From assembly GCA_014728295.1 (NCBI GenBank), contig WJLW01000127.1:1-64000 (forward strand): a stretch of 64,000 nucleotides of DNA. Direction: 5' to 3'. A model generated the notes under the pieces. It saw only the letters and a program-made list of their open reading frames with translations. It had not been told where the DNA came from and ran no database searches. Shown one piece after another: positions 25,726 through 34,374 of this stretch; position 1 is the first letter of the stretch; each line of letters begins with the position of its first letter. This DNA is from Chitinivibrionales bacterium. Lineage in GTDB: Bacteria > Fibrobacterota > Chitinivibrionia > Chitinivibrionales > WJKA01. The translations under genes were made by a program, and so were the position numbers.

Positions 25726-26745
25726 TTGCTCGTGTCGGGATCAGCAATTAAATACGCCTTCTGTTACCTTATGCTCAGCGCAACCATAGCCACGAGCGGG
25801 GACCAACTTACCGTCTCCGTAGAAAACCTCAAAGCAAGCGGCATGAACCAAAGCAGGGCCGACTCAATTTCGCAGCGATTGCGCACGCAGTTGTCGTCAC
25901 AAGCCCGACTCTCTGTTGTCAATCCAATGACGCATTCCTCTTACACACAAAAAGATAATGCCGCAGATACTTATTGCCACAACGAAGTCTGCGCTGCCGA
26001 TCGTGCCGCGGGACTCGGTGCACAGCAGGCAATTATCGGCTTAGTCAAAAAATTGCCTAATCACATCAGCTTCGAGCTGACTTGCTTCGACATTGTGTCA
26101 GGCCGGACAATCTGTGAATTCGACCAGAGCTTCCTTGACAAAAATTATCACCCGCATATGACCATTGCCGAAATCGCCGACAGCGTCGGCCCACTGCTGC
26201 ATGTTTCCCGCAACGATTATGGTACCTTGACGCTCACCACCCATCCCGCAGGCGCCTGGGTAAAGCTTGGCAACTTGCTCATCGATTCCGTCGATTCTCT
26301 GCGCAAACTGCTCTATCGAGGGACCTGCGATCTGCGCGTCGGCAAATCAGGCTACCTCACACTTGAAGACTCCGCCGTCATTTCAGCAGGAAAGACGCTT
26401 TACAAACAATACACACTCAAGCCCGATCCAAGGATCGCTGTCTCGAGCTCGATTTCCCGCCGGGAACGTCGTTGGAGAATGATGCGCATCGGACTGGCAA
26501 GTGCATCCCTGGGGTGCCTCGCGGCGGGAATCTATTTCGATTACCATTCAAGGCAGTCATACGATGAGCACATTGCCGCTCGAAATGCGTATTTTGCCGC
26601 CCGCCCCGGTGATGATTTTGACGGTCTATACTACAGGTATGAACAACAATTTGACGAATATGAACTAAATCATTCGATCAAAAACAAACTGCTCGGTGCA
26701 GCAGCAGGATTCGGAATCGTGTTGGGTTTTTCGTTTTATTTTTGA
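25726..26745 (+). CDS. Exported PEGA-domain protein
   Basis: 339 residues from a TTG. A signal peptide (AIKYAFCYLMLSATIATSG) is followed by an N-terminal domain that resembles a TolB-N/curli-type fold (LTVSVENLKASGMNQS, then AAGLGAQQAIIGLVKK). One PEGA domain follows at about 165-232 (YGTLTLTTHPAGAWVKLGN, then GTCDLRVGKSGYLTLEDS). Two hydrophobic stretches follow near 250-268 and at the C-terminus (LLGAAAGFGIVLGFSFYF). It is probably held in the inner membrane with PEGA outside. This is the second PEGA protein in the window. Start and function are uncertain. Confidence 0.75.
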   Translation: MLVSGSAIKYAFCYLMLSATIATSGDQLTVSVENLKASGMNQSRADSISQRLRTQLSSQARLSVVNPMTHSSYTQKDNAADTYCHNEVCAADRAAGLGAQQAIIGLVKKLPNHISFELTCFDIVSGRTICEFDQSFLDKNYHPHMTIAEIADSVGPLLHVSRNDYGTLTLTTHPAGAWVKLGNLLIDSVDSLRKLLYRGTCDLRVGKSGYLTLEDSAVISAGKTLYKQYTLKPDPRIAVSSSISRRERRWRMMRIGLASASLGCLAAGIYFDYHSRQSYDEHIAARNAYFAARPGDDFDGLYYRYEQQFDEYELNHSIKNKLLGAAAGFGIVLGFSFYF

Positions 26746-27077
26746 AACCGCAATGATCCGCATTTTCTCACTTCGATCAGATTCTGTACTACGGAAGAGG
26801 TATGTTCACTATTCGTCATTCCCGTTGAGACGGGAACCTACAATTCACATCCTGGACCAGAAATATTCCAAGTTTTCCGAACAGCAAATGCGGCATTAGC
26901 TTCACAGGTTGTCTTAAAAGCCGCCTGCAATAGCTGTCCACCCAGTTCCCGATATATACACAACGCTGCCCATCATGCATTCAACGGTCACCTGCCGCAT
27001 GTATAACCATTTCGCATCAGACGTAAAACTGGCGGTACCGGAAAAAAGCAACTGCAACCACTGATGATTCCTTATCA
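26746..27077. other. Intergenic stretch with a REP-like element
   Basis: About 330 bases without a recognisable gene. A palindrome at 26814-26838 is the only clear structure. Confidence 0.45.
26814..26838. repeat. REP-like palindrome
   Basis: CGTCATTCCCGT, a short TGAG loop and ACGGGAACC form a perfect 6-pair hairpin. The GTCATTCCCG core is the same as in elements near 22861 and 60498. Confidence 0.5.
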
Positions 27078-27452
27078 ATGCGAATAATAATCCTCATCAT
27101 TACACTGCTGATAAGCCTGAGATGCTCCAGCGATGAATCCCTGTATCCACGCATCAATCCCTATGATCCTGACGGCGCCTACTACCAGCCCGCCACAATA
27201 GCAATATTCCCCAAAGATACGACCGTTGCCGTTGGGGATACAATTACCTTCGTCGCCGCACTCGCCGATGAATACGAGGTTGTCGAACGGATTGTGTGGG
27301 AAAAGGACGGAGTGAGGCTGGAGGCCGATTCTATGCAGCAGGTTGTGAGGGTTGGTTTTGGGGAAACAAATAAATCGCAGATTGTTATTATTGCCATAAA
27401 TTTTGCAGGATTGAGAGCGAGCTCCGATACGGCACTAGTAACTAACGAATAG
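27078..27452 (+). CDS. Small lipoprotein with Ig-like domain
   Basis: 124 residues. A short signal (RIIILIITLLISLRC) ends in a lipobox Cys at residue 16. The mature part resembles a single immunoglobulin-like or PKD-like beta sandwich: ATIAIFPKDTTVAVGDTITFVA, then RIVWEKDGVRLE and IVIIAINFAGLRASSDTALV. It is probably surface- or periplasm-exposed. It is the last gene before the A+T-rich glycan island; whether it belongs to the island is unclear. Confidence 0.75.
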   Translation: MRIIILIITLLISLRCSSDESLYPRINPYDPDGAYYQPATIAIFPKDTTVAVGDTITFVAALADEYEVVERIVWEKDGVRLEADSMQQVVRVGFGETNKSQIVIIAINFAGLRASSDTALVTNE

Positions 27453-27485
27453 AACGAATCATATGCAATTCAAAGATGTGCATAT

Positions 27486-28223
27486 TTGCCGCAATTCCAA
27501 AACTTTTTACACTATACTAATGCATTGAATGAAGAATCTCTGTATAGCAAACTGCAGAAACTCGCTTCTGAAGAGATTTTAAGATTTTGTTGGGAAACTT
27601 ACGGCAATGCTGCTTTTGCTTCGTCTTCCTTTCAATCCTCCAGCTTGCCGTTGCTTCACTTAATCTCTTTAGTATGTAGTGAAATGCCTGTGTATTTTAT
27701 TGATACAGGATTTCATTTTTCAGAGACACTGGAATTTAGAGACAGAATTACAAAATCTTTGAGTTTAAACCTAAAAATTGTATATCCTGAGATCTCTAAA
27801 AACGAATTGCTTGGTAGACATGGAGAATACTTATATCGCAGAGACCCCGATCTATGCTGCTATATAAACAAAGTTTCGCCAATGTCCAAAATTGCAGATT
27901 CCAGGAAAATATGGATAAGCGGATTGCGTAAAGATCAAACTCTTCATAGAAGTACACTTAAGCTTGTTGAAGCGCAACCAAATGGCCTTCAAAAGGTGTT
28001 TCCCTTGCTTCATTGGAGCAAAAAAAAAACAGAAGATTATATGGCCCAGAATAACCTGCCCTTTCACCCACTTCACCATCATGGGTTTAAAAGCATCGGG
28101 TGTGCCCCCTGTACCCGTCCGGTGGATAGCAATGAAGATGAACGTGCAGGAAGGTGGGGTGGTATGCAAAAAACGGAATGTGGGCTTCATAAAAGAATCA
28201 AAACGCGGAAAGGAGTAAAATGA
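27486..28223 (+). CDS. CysH-family APS reductase paralogue in glycan island
   Basis: About 245 residues from a TTG; the start is uncertain. It is a full-length member of the PAPS/APS reductase family and paralogous to the product of 16220-16993: FIDTGFHFSETLEF, the Fe-S pairs CC (DLCCYIN) and CxxC (IGCAPCTRP), ISGLRKDQTLHR, and a C-terminal TECGLH with the catalytic Cys. All residues needed for reduction of APS to sulfite are present. Base composition is A+T-rich like the genes that follow. The stop overlaps the next ATG (ATGA), so it is part of the glycan operon rather than the sulfur operon. Confidence 0.88.
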   Translation: MPQFQNFLHYTNALNEESLYSKLQKLASEEILRFCWETYGNAAFASSSFQSSSLPLLHLISLVCSEMPVYFIDTGFHFSETLEFRDRITKSLSLNLKIVYPEISKNELLGRHGEYLYRRDPDLCCYINKVSPMSKIADSRKIWISGLRKDQTLHRSTLKLVEAQPNGLQKVFPLLHWSKKKTEDYMAQNNLPFHPLHHHGFKSIGCAPCTRPVDSNEDERAGRWGGMQKTECGLHKRIKTRKGVK

Positions 28224-29209
28224 CTAGGAAAAAAGCAAAGCTTTCAAAAATCCTTGTTATCGGTGGAGCCGGATACATTGGCTCAAGGCTAATTAGGGAT
28301 TTATCTGATAACGAACGCTTCAAAACAAGCGATATTTTGATATATGATAACTTGCGAAATGAAAATTATTGCGGATTGATGGGATTGCCCGAATATGGGA
28401 ATTTTCAATTTATTGAGGGTGATATTCTAGACAGGGTTAATCTTTCCAGGGCAATGCAGAATGTAGATGTCGTGATTCACTTAGCTGCAATTGCGAGGGC
28501 CCCTTTAAGTTTTGATCGTCCTGAATTAACTCGGGCAACAAACCATTGGGGAACAGCTTCTGTTGCTGAATGCGCCCTCGATTGTGGCGTTTCTCACTTG
28601 ATTTATACGAGCTCAGCAAGTGTATATGGGCCAGGTGGCCCTTTTAGTGAGGAAGATGCCTGTCGACCAATCGGCCCGTACTCAATTTCCAAATTGCAAG
28701 GTGAAAATGAAGTGCTCAATTGTACTAAAAGAGGTTTGAATGCGACTATAATTCGACTAGGAACTGTTTTTGGGTATGCCCCTGCGATGCGATATGATGC
28801 TGTGATCAGCAGGTTTGCTTACCTCGCAGGGGTAAACAGACCAATAGTTATTCATGGCAGCGGAAAACAAGTGCGACCTTTTATACATATTAATGATGCC
28901 TCTGATGCAATCATGCTGGTAATGAGTAATCTAACTGAAGAAACCGATATATACAATGTTGCTACGATGAATGTATCGGTCAACGAAATTACTGAAGCAA
29001 TCAAAGCTATCGTGCCGGATGTTGGAGTCCATTATACAGATCAAGACATGTTGACGGAAGTAAGCTTTGAAGTTCTTGCACAAAATATAAGTGAACTGGG
29101 CTTTGAGCCTAAGTATAAATTGGAGGGCGGACTAAGGGAAATTATGGCACATTGGAGAGGGTTTAAGAAAAGTACAAAGAACACAATTGTCGACTCTGGT
29201 AGGGACTGA
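28220..29209 (+). CDS. NAD-dependent sugar epimerase/dehydratase (SDR)
   Basis: 329 residues of the extended SDR family: GGAGYIGSRL near residue 14, DNLRNENYC after the second strand, HLAAIARAP, the catalytic YSISK, and the C-terminal HINDASDAI motif. It should act on a nucleotide sugar (epimerase, dehydratase or reductase); the substrate is not readable. It overlaps the CysH paralogue by 4 bases. It lacks the long N-terminal segment typical of the sulfolipid enzyme SQD1. Confidence 0.88.
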   Translation: MTRKKAKLSKILVIGGAGYIGSRLIRDLSDNERFKTSDILIYDNLRNENYCGLMGLPEYGNFQFIEGDILDRVNLSRAMQNVDVVIHLAAIARAPLSFDRPELTRATNHWGTASVAECALDCGVSHLIYTSSASVYGPGGPFSEEDACRPIGPYSISKLQGENEVLNCTKRGLNATIIRLGTVFGYAPAMRYDAVISRFAYLAGVNRPIVIHGSGKQVRPFIHINDASDAIMLVMSNLTEETDIYNVATMNVSVNEITEAIKAIVPDVGVHYTDQDMLTEVSFEVLAQNISELGFEPKYKLEGGLREIMAHWRGFKKSTKNTIVDSGRD

Positions 29210-29215
29210 GAAAAT

Positions 29216-29707
29216 ATGAGCAATATATCCTCGCAGCAAGTTTCTGCAATTTTTCTGGATTTTGATGGCGTTTTGACAGACAACAGGGTACTGGTATTTG
29301 AAAATGGACAAGAGGCTGTTTTGTGTAACAGAAGCGATGGGCTTGCTATATCAATGCTAAAAAAGGCTGGCATTCAAGTCATGGTTATTTCTACTGAGAG
29401 AAATGCTGTTGTTAAACAACGCTGTAAAAAAATTGGCATAGATTGCATAAACTCAGTGGAAGATAAAGCGAGTGAAATTGCCAAATATGCTAAAGAGCAT
29501 AATTTTGACTTAAGAAAATGCATTTTTGTTGGAAATGATATTAATGATATAGGCGCAATGAAGCTGGTTGGAAAAGCTATTTGTGTTTCAGATGCTTATG
29601 CTGAAGTAAAAAAAATTTCGGATATTGTTTTGGATACCCGGGGAGGCTATGGTGCGATCAGAGAGTTAGCGGGAATGATTTTAGCAGGAAAAGTTAAAGC
29701 AGTTTGA
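29216..29707 (+). CDS. KdsC-like HAD phosphatase
   Basis: 163 residues, the size of KdsC (KDO-8-phosphate phosphatase). HAD motif I is FLDFDGVLTDNR with the nucleophile Asp and its +2 Asp, motif II is ISTER, and motif III/IV is FVGNDINDIGAM. The family is tetrameric and removes phosphate from 2-keto-3-deoxy sugar acids. A KdsA-like synthase is the next gene, so the pair probably makes a KDO-like acid. The start lies 6 bases after the SDR stop. Confidence 0.85.
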   Translation: MSNISSQQVSAIFLDFDGVLTDNRVLVFENGQEAVLCNRSDGLAISMLKKAGIQVMVISTERNAVVKQRCKKIGIDCINSVEDKASEIAKYAKEHNFDLRKCIFVGNDINDIGAMKLVGKAICVSDAYAEVKKISDIVLDTRGGYGAIRELAGMILAGKVKAV

Positions 29708-29737
29708 ACAAGAACCTATTTGAATTTGCAAATTTAT

Positions 29738-29765
29738 TTGCAGACAATAAAAAACATTGTATAAT
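29738..29765 (+). promoter_or_regulatory. Possible internal promoter before the KdsA-like gene
   Basis: TTGCAG (29738-29743), 16 bases, then TATAAT (29760-29765). It lies in the 126-base gap, one of the few sizeable gaps in the island. Confidence 0.5.
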
Positions 29766-29833
29766 GATATATTAAATATCAATGATTTCGCATATCATAT
29801 TGATTGTGTAAAATTTGACTCAAGAGGAAAAAC

Positions 29834-30664
29834 GTGACTGACGAAATGCTTTGGATAGCAGGCCCTTGCTCGGTCGAGAGCTATGAAATATTTGTTGAGT
29901 CTGCAAAAAAATTGCATCCAACCTTTAAAGGGACAAACTGGTATCTGAAAGGGTCGTTTGATAAAGCGAACAGGACCGCTGTGACGGGACGCAGAGGGCC
30001 AGGTTTGGAACAGACTATTGAAATCTTTAATGAAATAAAGAGAATGTATCCTGACATTAGAATTATCACCGATGTTCATGAAACCCATCAGGTCGAGCCT
30101 TTAGCCGATGTTGTTGATGCTATTCAAATTCCGGCATTTCTCTGCAGGCAAACTGATTTGTTAGTCGAAAGCGGAAGATGTTTCAATTATGTAAATATTA
30201 AAAAGGGCCAATGGATGTCGCCTCAGCAGACTTCACATTTTCATGAAAAGGTCAAGTCTCAAAACCCGAAAGCTGAAGTATGGATTACCGACAGAGGGAC
30301 TAGCTTTGGGTATGGCAATTTGATTGTTGACTTTGGCGCTGCAGCGATTCTTAAAAAATTCTGTGACAAAGTGATATTTGATTGCACTCATTCGACCCAG
30401 CGAATTGTAGGTGATTTTACCAGGGGAGATCGAGAGATGGCAAAACAGTATCTCTTAGCTTCTGTACCTTTCGGATTTGATGGCATATTTATGGAGACGC
30501 ACCCTGATCCGGACACCGCATTATCTGATAGCACATGCCAAGTAGATATGGATGATGTTTATATGCTTAAAGAAAAATATTCTCAGATGAAGCAGGCTTA
30601 TTTGGCAAAAGTCAAGCTTGCTAGCAGAAAAAAGAAAAGAAAAACAACCGGAGGCAGAAAATGA
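29834..30664 (+). CDS. KdsA-like 3-deoxy-ald-2-ulosonate-8-phosphate synthase
   Basis: 276 residues with the class I DAHP/KDO8P synthase features of KdsA: IAGPCSVES, KGSFDKANRT, RRGPGLEQ, TDVHE, IQIPAFLCRQTDLL, NIKKGQWMSP, TDRGTSFGYGNL, FDCTHSTQ and GIFMETHPDPDTALSD. It should join phosphoenolpyruvate to a sugar phosphate. It starts with GTG, preceded by GAGGAAAAA. Several conserved positions differ from housekeeping KdsA (TDRG for TERG, FDCTHS for FDATHS), so the substrate may be a KDO variant. The tail is Lys/Arg-rich. Confidence 0.9.
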   Translation: MTDEMLWIAGPCSVESYEIFVESAKKLHPTFKGTNWYLKGSFDKANRTAVTGRRGPGLEQTIEIFNEIKRMYPDIRIITDVHETHQVEPLADVVDAIQIPAFLCRQTDLLVESGRCFNYVNIKKGQWMSPQQTSHFHEKVKSQNPKAEVWITDRGTSFGYGNLIVDFGAAAILKKFCDKVIFDCTHSTQRIVGDFTRGDREMAKQYLLASVPFGFDGIFMETHPDPDTALSDSTCQVDMDDVYMLKEKYSQMKQAYLAKVKLASRKKKRKTTGGRK

Positions 30665-31368
30665 ACAATTTGGCAATTGTGCCTGTTCGAACAGAATCAC
30701 AGCGATTCGAAAACAAATATCTAAAAACTTTTCGGGGAAAGCCACTTATTGAGCACACACTTTGTTCTGTAATAAACAGCAAGCTTTTCCAGAAAATAAT
30801 TGTTACTTCCGACAGTGATATTATTCTTGAATCCTGTAAGAAATATGAAAATAAAGGGGTTGAGCTCAATAAGAGGCCAAGAAAATTAACTCGAAAAAGC
30901 TCTACCATTCTGGAAACAATTGATTATTTTGTTCAAAGTGAAATTAAGAAAAGAAGCGACTATGAAGCTCTCGGCTATTTTCTGCCAACAGTGCCCCTGC
31001 GCAGAAGCAAAGATATTGTTAAAGCCTTTGGTTACCTGAAGCCAGAAATTGACAGCGTAATATCAATTACTGATTTTGAATTCCCGCCACAATTAGGCCT
31101 GGTATTAGATTCAAATAATTTATTAAAATGCTATGATGCTTCCAAACCATGGATACACGGAAAAACCAGGGCAAAAGATTATGAGAGGACATACAGGCCT
31201 AATGGGGCGATTAATTTAATTTGGTGGAAATCATTTTTAATCAATAAGAATTTTTTCAGCGGAAAAGCCGTCAGCTATTATATGCCGAGAGCGCTTTCAG
31301 TAGACCTGGAGACTGAATTGGATATGCTGGTGGGTGAAGAAGTTATAAAATATTTTTCGGGGAAATAG
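30661..31368 (+). CDS. CMP-sugar synthase (NeuA-like), divergent
   Basis: 235 residues of the acylneuraminate cytidylyltransferase family: AIVPVRTESQRFENKYL stands where the CTP-binding ARGGSK motif normally lies, then KPLIEHTL, IIVTSDSD, and FLPTVPLRRSKDI (family: LQPTSPLR). The glycine-rich loop is altered to TESQRFENK, which suggests a divergent substrate or altered nucleotide binding. It overlaps the KdsA-like gene by 4 bases (ATGA). It probably activates the keto-sugar acid as a CMP derivative. Confidence 0.8.
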   Translation: MNNLAIVPVRTESQRFENKYLKTFRGKPLIEHTLCSVINSKLFQKIIVTSDSDIILESCKKYENKGVELNKRPRKLTRKSSTILETIDYFVQSEIKKRSDYEALGYFLPTVPLRRSKDIVKAFGYLKPEIDSVISITDFEFPPQLGLVLDSNNLLKCYDASKPWIHGKTRAKDYERTYRPNGAINLIWWKSFLINKNFFSGKAVSYYMPRALSVDLETELDMLVGEEVIKYFSGK

Positions 31369-31394
31369 CCCGCAATTATCTTAAGAGGTGCAAC

Positions 31395-32330
31395 ATGGCA
31401 AGTGACTTACAAGGCCTGAAGAGAAAAATAAAAGGGCCGGTATATCCAATTCCGCCCGCATTTAATGAAGACCATTCGATAGATTTTGATTCTATCAGAA
31501 ACTATGTAAATTTCCTGAATTCTAAAAATGTAAGAACGATCATGATAACGGCGGGAACCAGCCGGTTCAATTTATTAACTGAGGAAGAAATTAGAGAATT
31601 CAACCGTGTTGTGGTTGAGGCGAACCAAAAAAAAGCTATCACGATTGCTGCTAATCCAATGGTTGGCTCCACGCAAAAAGCTGTAGAATTTGCTAAATAT
31701 GCAGAGCAAATCGGCGCCGATTCGATTTTATTGTACTATTCAGAAAGATATTATAATGACGATAGAATAATTTCCTTTTTTGAAAGCATTGCTCAGGCTG
31801 TTGATATCGGCTTGCTAATACATGGATTACCCATGCGCAGCGCTTATGCTGGTGTGAGTCCTACGACTCAATTCTCTGTGGGGTTATGCAAGAGGCTGTT
31901 GGAAATAGACAATCTCATTGGAATGAAAGAGGAAAGCGGAAACGAAAACTTGAGATATAAGCTGGCAACAAATCTAAGTGAAAGGATGGCGATTATCGTT
32001 GCCGGCGGTTCGATGAGGAAATTTTTAAGCTGCGTGCTTTTTGGCGTGCAAAGCTATCTCGTTGGGGTGGGAAGCTTTGTGCCAGATATAGAAGAAGAAT
32101 TCTATAACGCTGTTGAAAGACAAGATTACCAGGGAGCACTAAAGATCGTAAAGAAATATGAAGAGCCGTTTTTTGACGTTGCTTTCCCAATGGGTTGGCA
32201 TATTGCAATGAAGGGGGCAATGTCTTTGCTGGGATTAATGCCTGTTAGAGAGCGGCCACCTTTGCAGCAAGCTGAAGCCGGTGAAATGGAAGGAATAGCA
32301 AAAATCTTAGAAACAATGCATTTTAAGTAG
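31395..32330 (+). CDS. DapA/N-acetylneuraminate-lyase family aldolase
   Basis: 311 residues of the class I pyruvate aldolase family. The Schiff-base lysine is K178 (LIGMKEESGN), TAGTSRFNLLTEEE replaces the GTTGE motif, and LLYYSERYYN carries the catalytic Tyr region. Members condense pyruvate with an aldehyde or run the reverse cleavage. Position after a CMP-sugar synthase suggests it makes or trims a 2-keto-3-deoxy acid rather than acting in lysine synthesis. An AGAGG ribosome site precedes the ATG. Confidence 0.87.
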   Translation: MASDLQGLKRKIKGPVYPIPPAFNEDHSIDFDSIRNYVNFLNSKNVRTIMITAGTSRFNLLTEEEIREFNRVVVEANQKKAITIAANPMVGSTQKAVEFAKYAEQIGADSILLYYSERYYNDDRIISFFESIAQAVDIGLLIHGLPMRSAYAGVSPTTQFSVGLCKRLLEIDNLIGMKEESGNENLRYKLATNLSERMAIIVAGGSMRKFLSCVLFGVQSYLVGVGSFVPDIEEEFYNAVERQDYQGALKIVKKYEEPFFDVAFPMGWHIAMKGAMSLLGLMPVRERPPLQQAEAGEMEGIAKILETMHFK

Positions 32331-32412
32331 AATATATCCATGAAAATTGCTATTTCGTACGCGCAAGGAAATGCGATTAAATCATGAGAATGTGAATGAA
32401 AAAGGAATAATT

Positions 32413-33174
32413 ATGAAAGATTTCTTGCAAAACATTGAAAAAAATCGCAACAGCAGCGATCAAATCAATTTTTATGAAAAGCTAAATGAGTTCATTGAAG
32501 AAGTTGATTCAAGTACCATTAATAAAATGAAGGCTTTTCCTGTTTATGCAACTCGGCAAATTATCACTAGGTTTATGGATAGGTATGAAGTTTACAAGCT
32601 TAGCAAAAATGTTCCAGGGAGTATAATTGAATGCGGAGTCGGCAGTGGTTTCGGAATTATGGCGTTCGCTCATTTTGCTTCTATAATGGAGCCATATCAT
32701 TATGTAAAGAAAATAATTGGATTTGATACTTTTGAAGGATTTCCGGAATTATCTGAAAAGGACAAAACAAGCAAAGCTAATCATATGAAAAAAGGGGGGC
32801 TCGATTTTGGCTCTTTTGAAGAGCTTCAAAAAGCAATTAGGCTTCACGATATGAACAGGCCTTTAGGACATATAGCAAAAGTAGAGTTAGTTAAAGGAGA
32901 TATCTGCAAATCGCTACCAACATTTCTTGAAAAAAACCCAAGCCTTGTTGTGTCCCTTCTTTACCTTGATCTTGATCTTTATAATGCAACTCTTGAAACT
33001 CTAAAGCTGCTGGTTGACAGAATACCAAAAGGCGGCATTATTGCATTTGATGAGTTGAACCATGCGGATTACCCTGGAGAAACGATAGCTGCAATGGAAG
33101 CCATTGGAGTTGGTAATCTCAGGCTACGCCGTTTTGATTTTAGCCCAATGCTTGCTTATGCAATAAAAGAGTAA
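32413..33174 (+). CDS. TylF/MycF-family O-methyltransferase
   Basis: 253 residues from the ATG at 32413, with an AAAGGA ribosome site. The family pattern is clear: KNVPGSIIECGVGSGFGIMAFA (SAM-binding), IIGFDTFEGFPELSEKD, LVKGDICKSLPTFLEKNP, LLYLDLDLYNATLETL and IAFDELNHADYPGET. TylF relatives O-methylate sugars in macrolide and glycan pathways with a metal ion. An upstream 15-codon frame at 32338 is not considered a gene. Confidence 0.87.
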   Translation: MKDFLQNIEKNRNSSDQINFYEKLNEFIEEVDSSTINKMKAFPVYATRQIITRFMDRYEVYKLSKNVPGSIIECGVGSGFGIMAFAHFASIMEPYHYVKKIIGFDTFEGFPELSEKDKTSKANHMKKGGLDFGSFEELQKAIRLHDMNRPLGHIAKVELVKGDICKSLPTFLEKNPSLVVSLLYLDLDLYNATLETLKLLVDRIPKGGIIAFDELNHADYPGETIAAMEAIGVGNLRLRRFDFSPMLAYAIKE

Positions 33175-33204
33175 GCGATGCTTTATGGATTGCGAGATGA
33201 ATAA

Positions 33205-34374
33205 ATGAAAATGCAGAAAAAATTCTATATGTGGCAGAATAGAATGTGTATAACTTACCTGCTTCATTTTAATCAAATGAAGCGATTCCTTGAGTTAAAT
33301 GGCTGGGTAGAAGTTAATGATTATCAGTATGCTGATTATGCAATTGTGGGTGCATGTGGTGCCTTTCTGCCAGACTTTAGAGTGTTTTTTGATGAACTTG
33401 CAAAGCTAGAGAACGCTGTTGCAGATATTATTGTATATGGTTGCCTCCCTATAATTGATGCAAAAAGATACAAAAATTCAATTTCACGTGAGCATCTGTT
33501 CATACCTGCACGGCATCCGGAACGTATCGAAAATGTAATAAATGATCCCATTTATTATTGGAAAGACGTAGACTTGAATGGTCTATTCAGAGTTGAGGAT
33601 TATGTAACGTATAGTCCCGAAAGAAGGTACATCTTAGTTCAAGAAGGGTGCAACAATCATTGCTATTTTTGTCCACATAGATTGTCAATAGGAAAAGAGA
33701 AAAGCAGGCCTTTAGATGATATTGTCAAGCAAGTCAGATTAGGTATAAATGAAGGTGCAACAGTATATGTTCTAGAGGGCAATAATTCAGGGGCATGGGG
33801 AATGGATTTGGAGCCGCCCAACACCTTCGCAGACTTGCTCTATCATATATTAAGCGAAGTTGGTGAAAACGAAATCTATATTGGTGATTTCGAGCCAAAA
33901 TGGATAAAGGAATACGGTGAAAGCCTTATCCACCCAAATATTCGTGATATAAAAATTCCTATTCAGACTACCAGTGCTAGACTTTTATCTCTGATGGGGA
34001 GAGACCCTTACGTCAAAGAGATGGAATGGTTTCTCAAAAAAATCAAACTAATGGAACCTTGTGCTTTTTTGCGCACAGAAATAATAATTGGATTTCCAAC
34101 TGAAACTAAAAATGAATTATTGGAGACATTAGAATTTGTGAGCAAATACTTTAATAAAGTTTCTTGCTTTAGTTTTGACGTACATCCTTCAACAAGAATA
34201 GCACGAATGGAAATAGATTTATTGCCAGAAGATGTAATAGCAGAGCATATCCGAATCGCAATGGACTTTTTTAAGGATAAAAGTATAAATGCAGCTTTTG
34301 ACAACCGAGGAAAGGTTGTAGAGCAAGTTACTGGAAATAAAGCATGCGCATGTAGAAAGGTAAAAGCAAAATGA
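33205..34374 (+). CDS. MiaB/RimO-like radical SAM enzyme without TRAM domain
   Basis: 389 residues. The N-terminal methylthiotransferase domain keeps three cluster cysteines: C15 (RMCITY), C51 (GACGAF) and C80 (YGCLP). The radical SAM motif is C149-C153-C156 (EGCNNHCYFC). These positions match the spacing in MiaB and RimO, which insert sulfur using a second Fe-S cluster. Later motifs fit too: IGDFEPKWI, IPIQTTSARLLSLMGR and TEIIIGFPTET. The C-terminus is short and has no recognisable RNA-binding TRAM domain, so a tRNA or ribosomal target is unlikely. It lies inside a glycan operon beside two more radical SAM genes. Confidence 0.85.
   Translation: MKMQKKFYMWQNRMCITYLLHFNQMKRFLELNGWVEVNDYQYADYAIVGACGAFLPDFRVFFDELAKLENAVADIIVYGCLPIIDAKRYKNSISREHLFIPARHPERIENVINDPIYYWKDVDLNGLFRVEDYVTYSPERRYILVQEGCNNHCYFCPHRLSIGKEKSRPLDDIVKQVRLGINEGATVYVLEGNNSGAWGMDLEPPNTFADLLYHILSEVGENEIYIGDFEPKWIKEYGESLIHPNIRDIKIPIQTTSARLLSLMGRDPYVKEMEWFLKKIKLMEPCAFLRTEIIIGFPTETKNELLETLEFVSKYFNKVSCFSFDVHPSTRIARMEIDLLPEDVIAEHIRIAMDFFKDKSINAAFDNRGKVVEQVTGNKACACRKVKAK

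Noticed and set aside
28220-29209. The SDR as an SQD1 sulfolipid synthase using sulfite from the CysH paralogue
   Set aside because: The SQD1-specific segments are not visible; it reads as a generic nucleotide-sugar SDR, so the specific call was dropped.
32338-32385. A 15-codon frame starting MKIAIS before the TylF gene
   Set aside because: It is too short, has no ribosome site and no recognisable peptide features.
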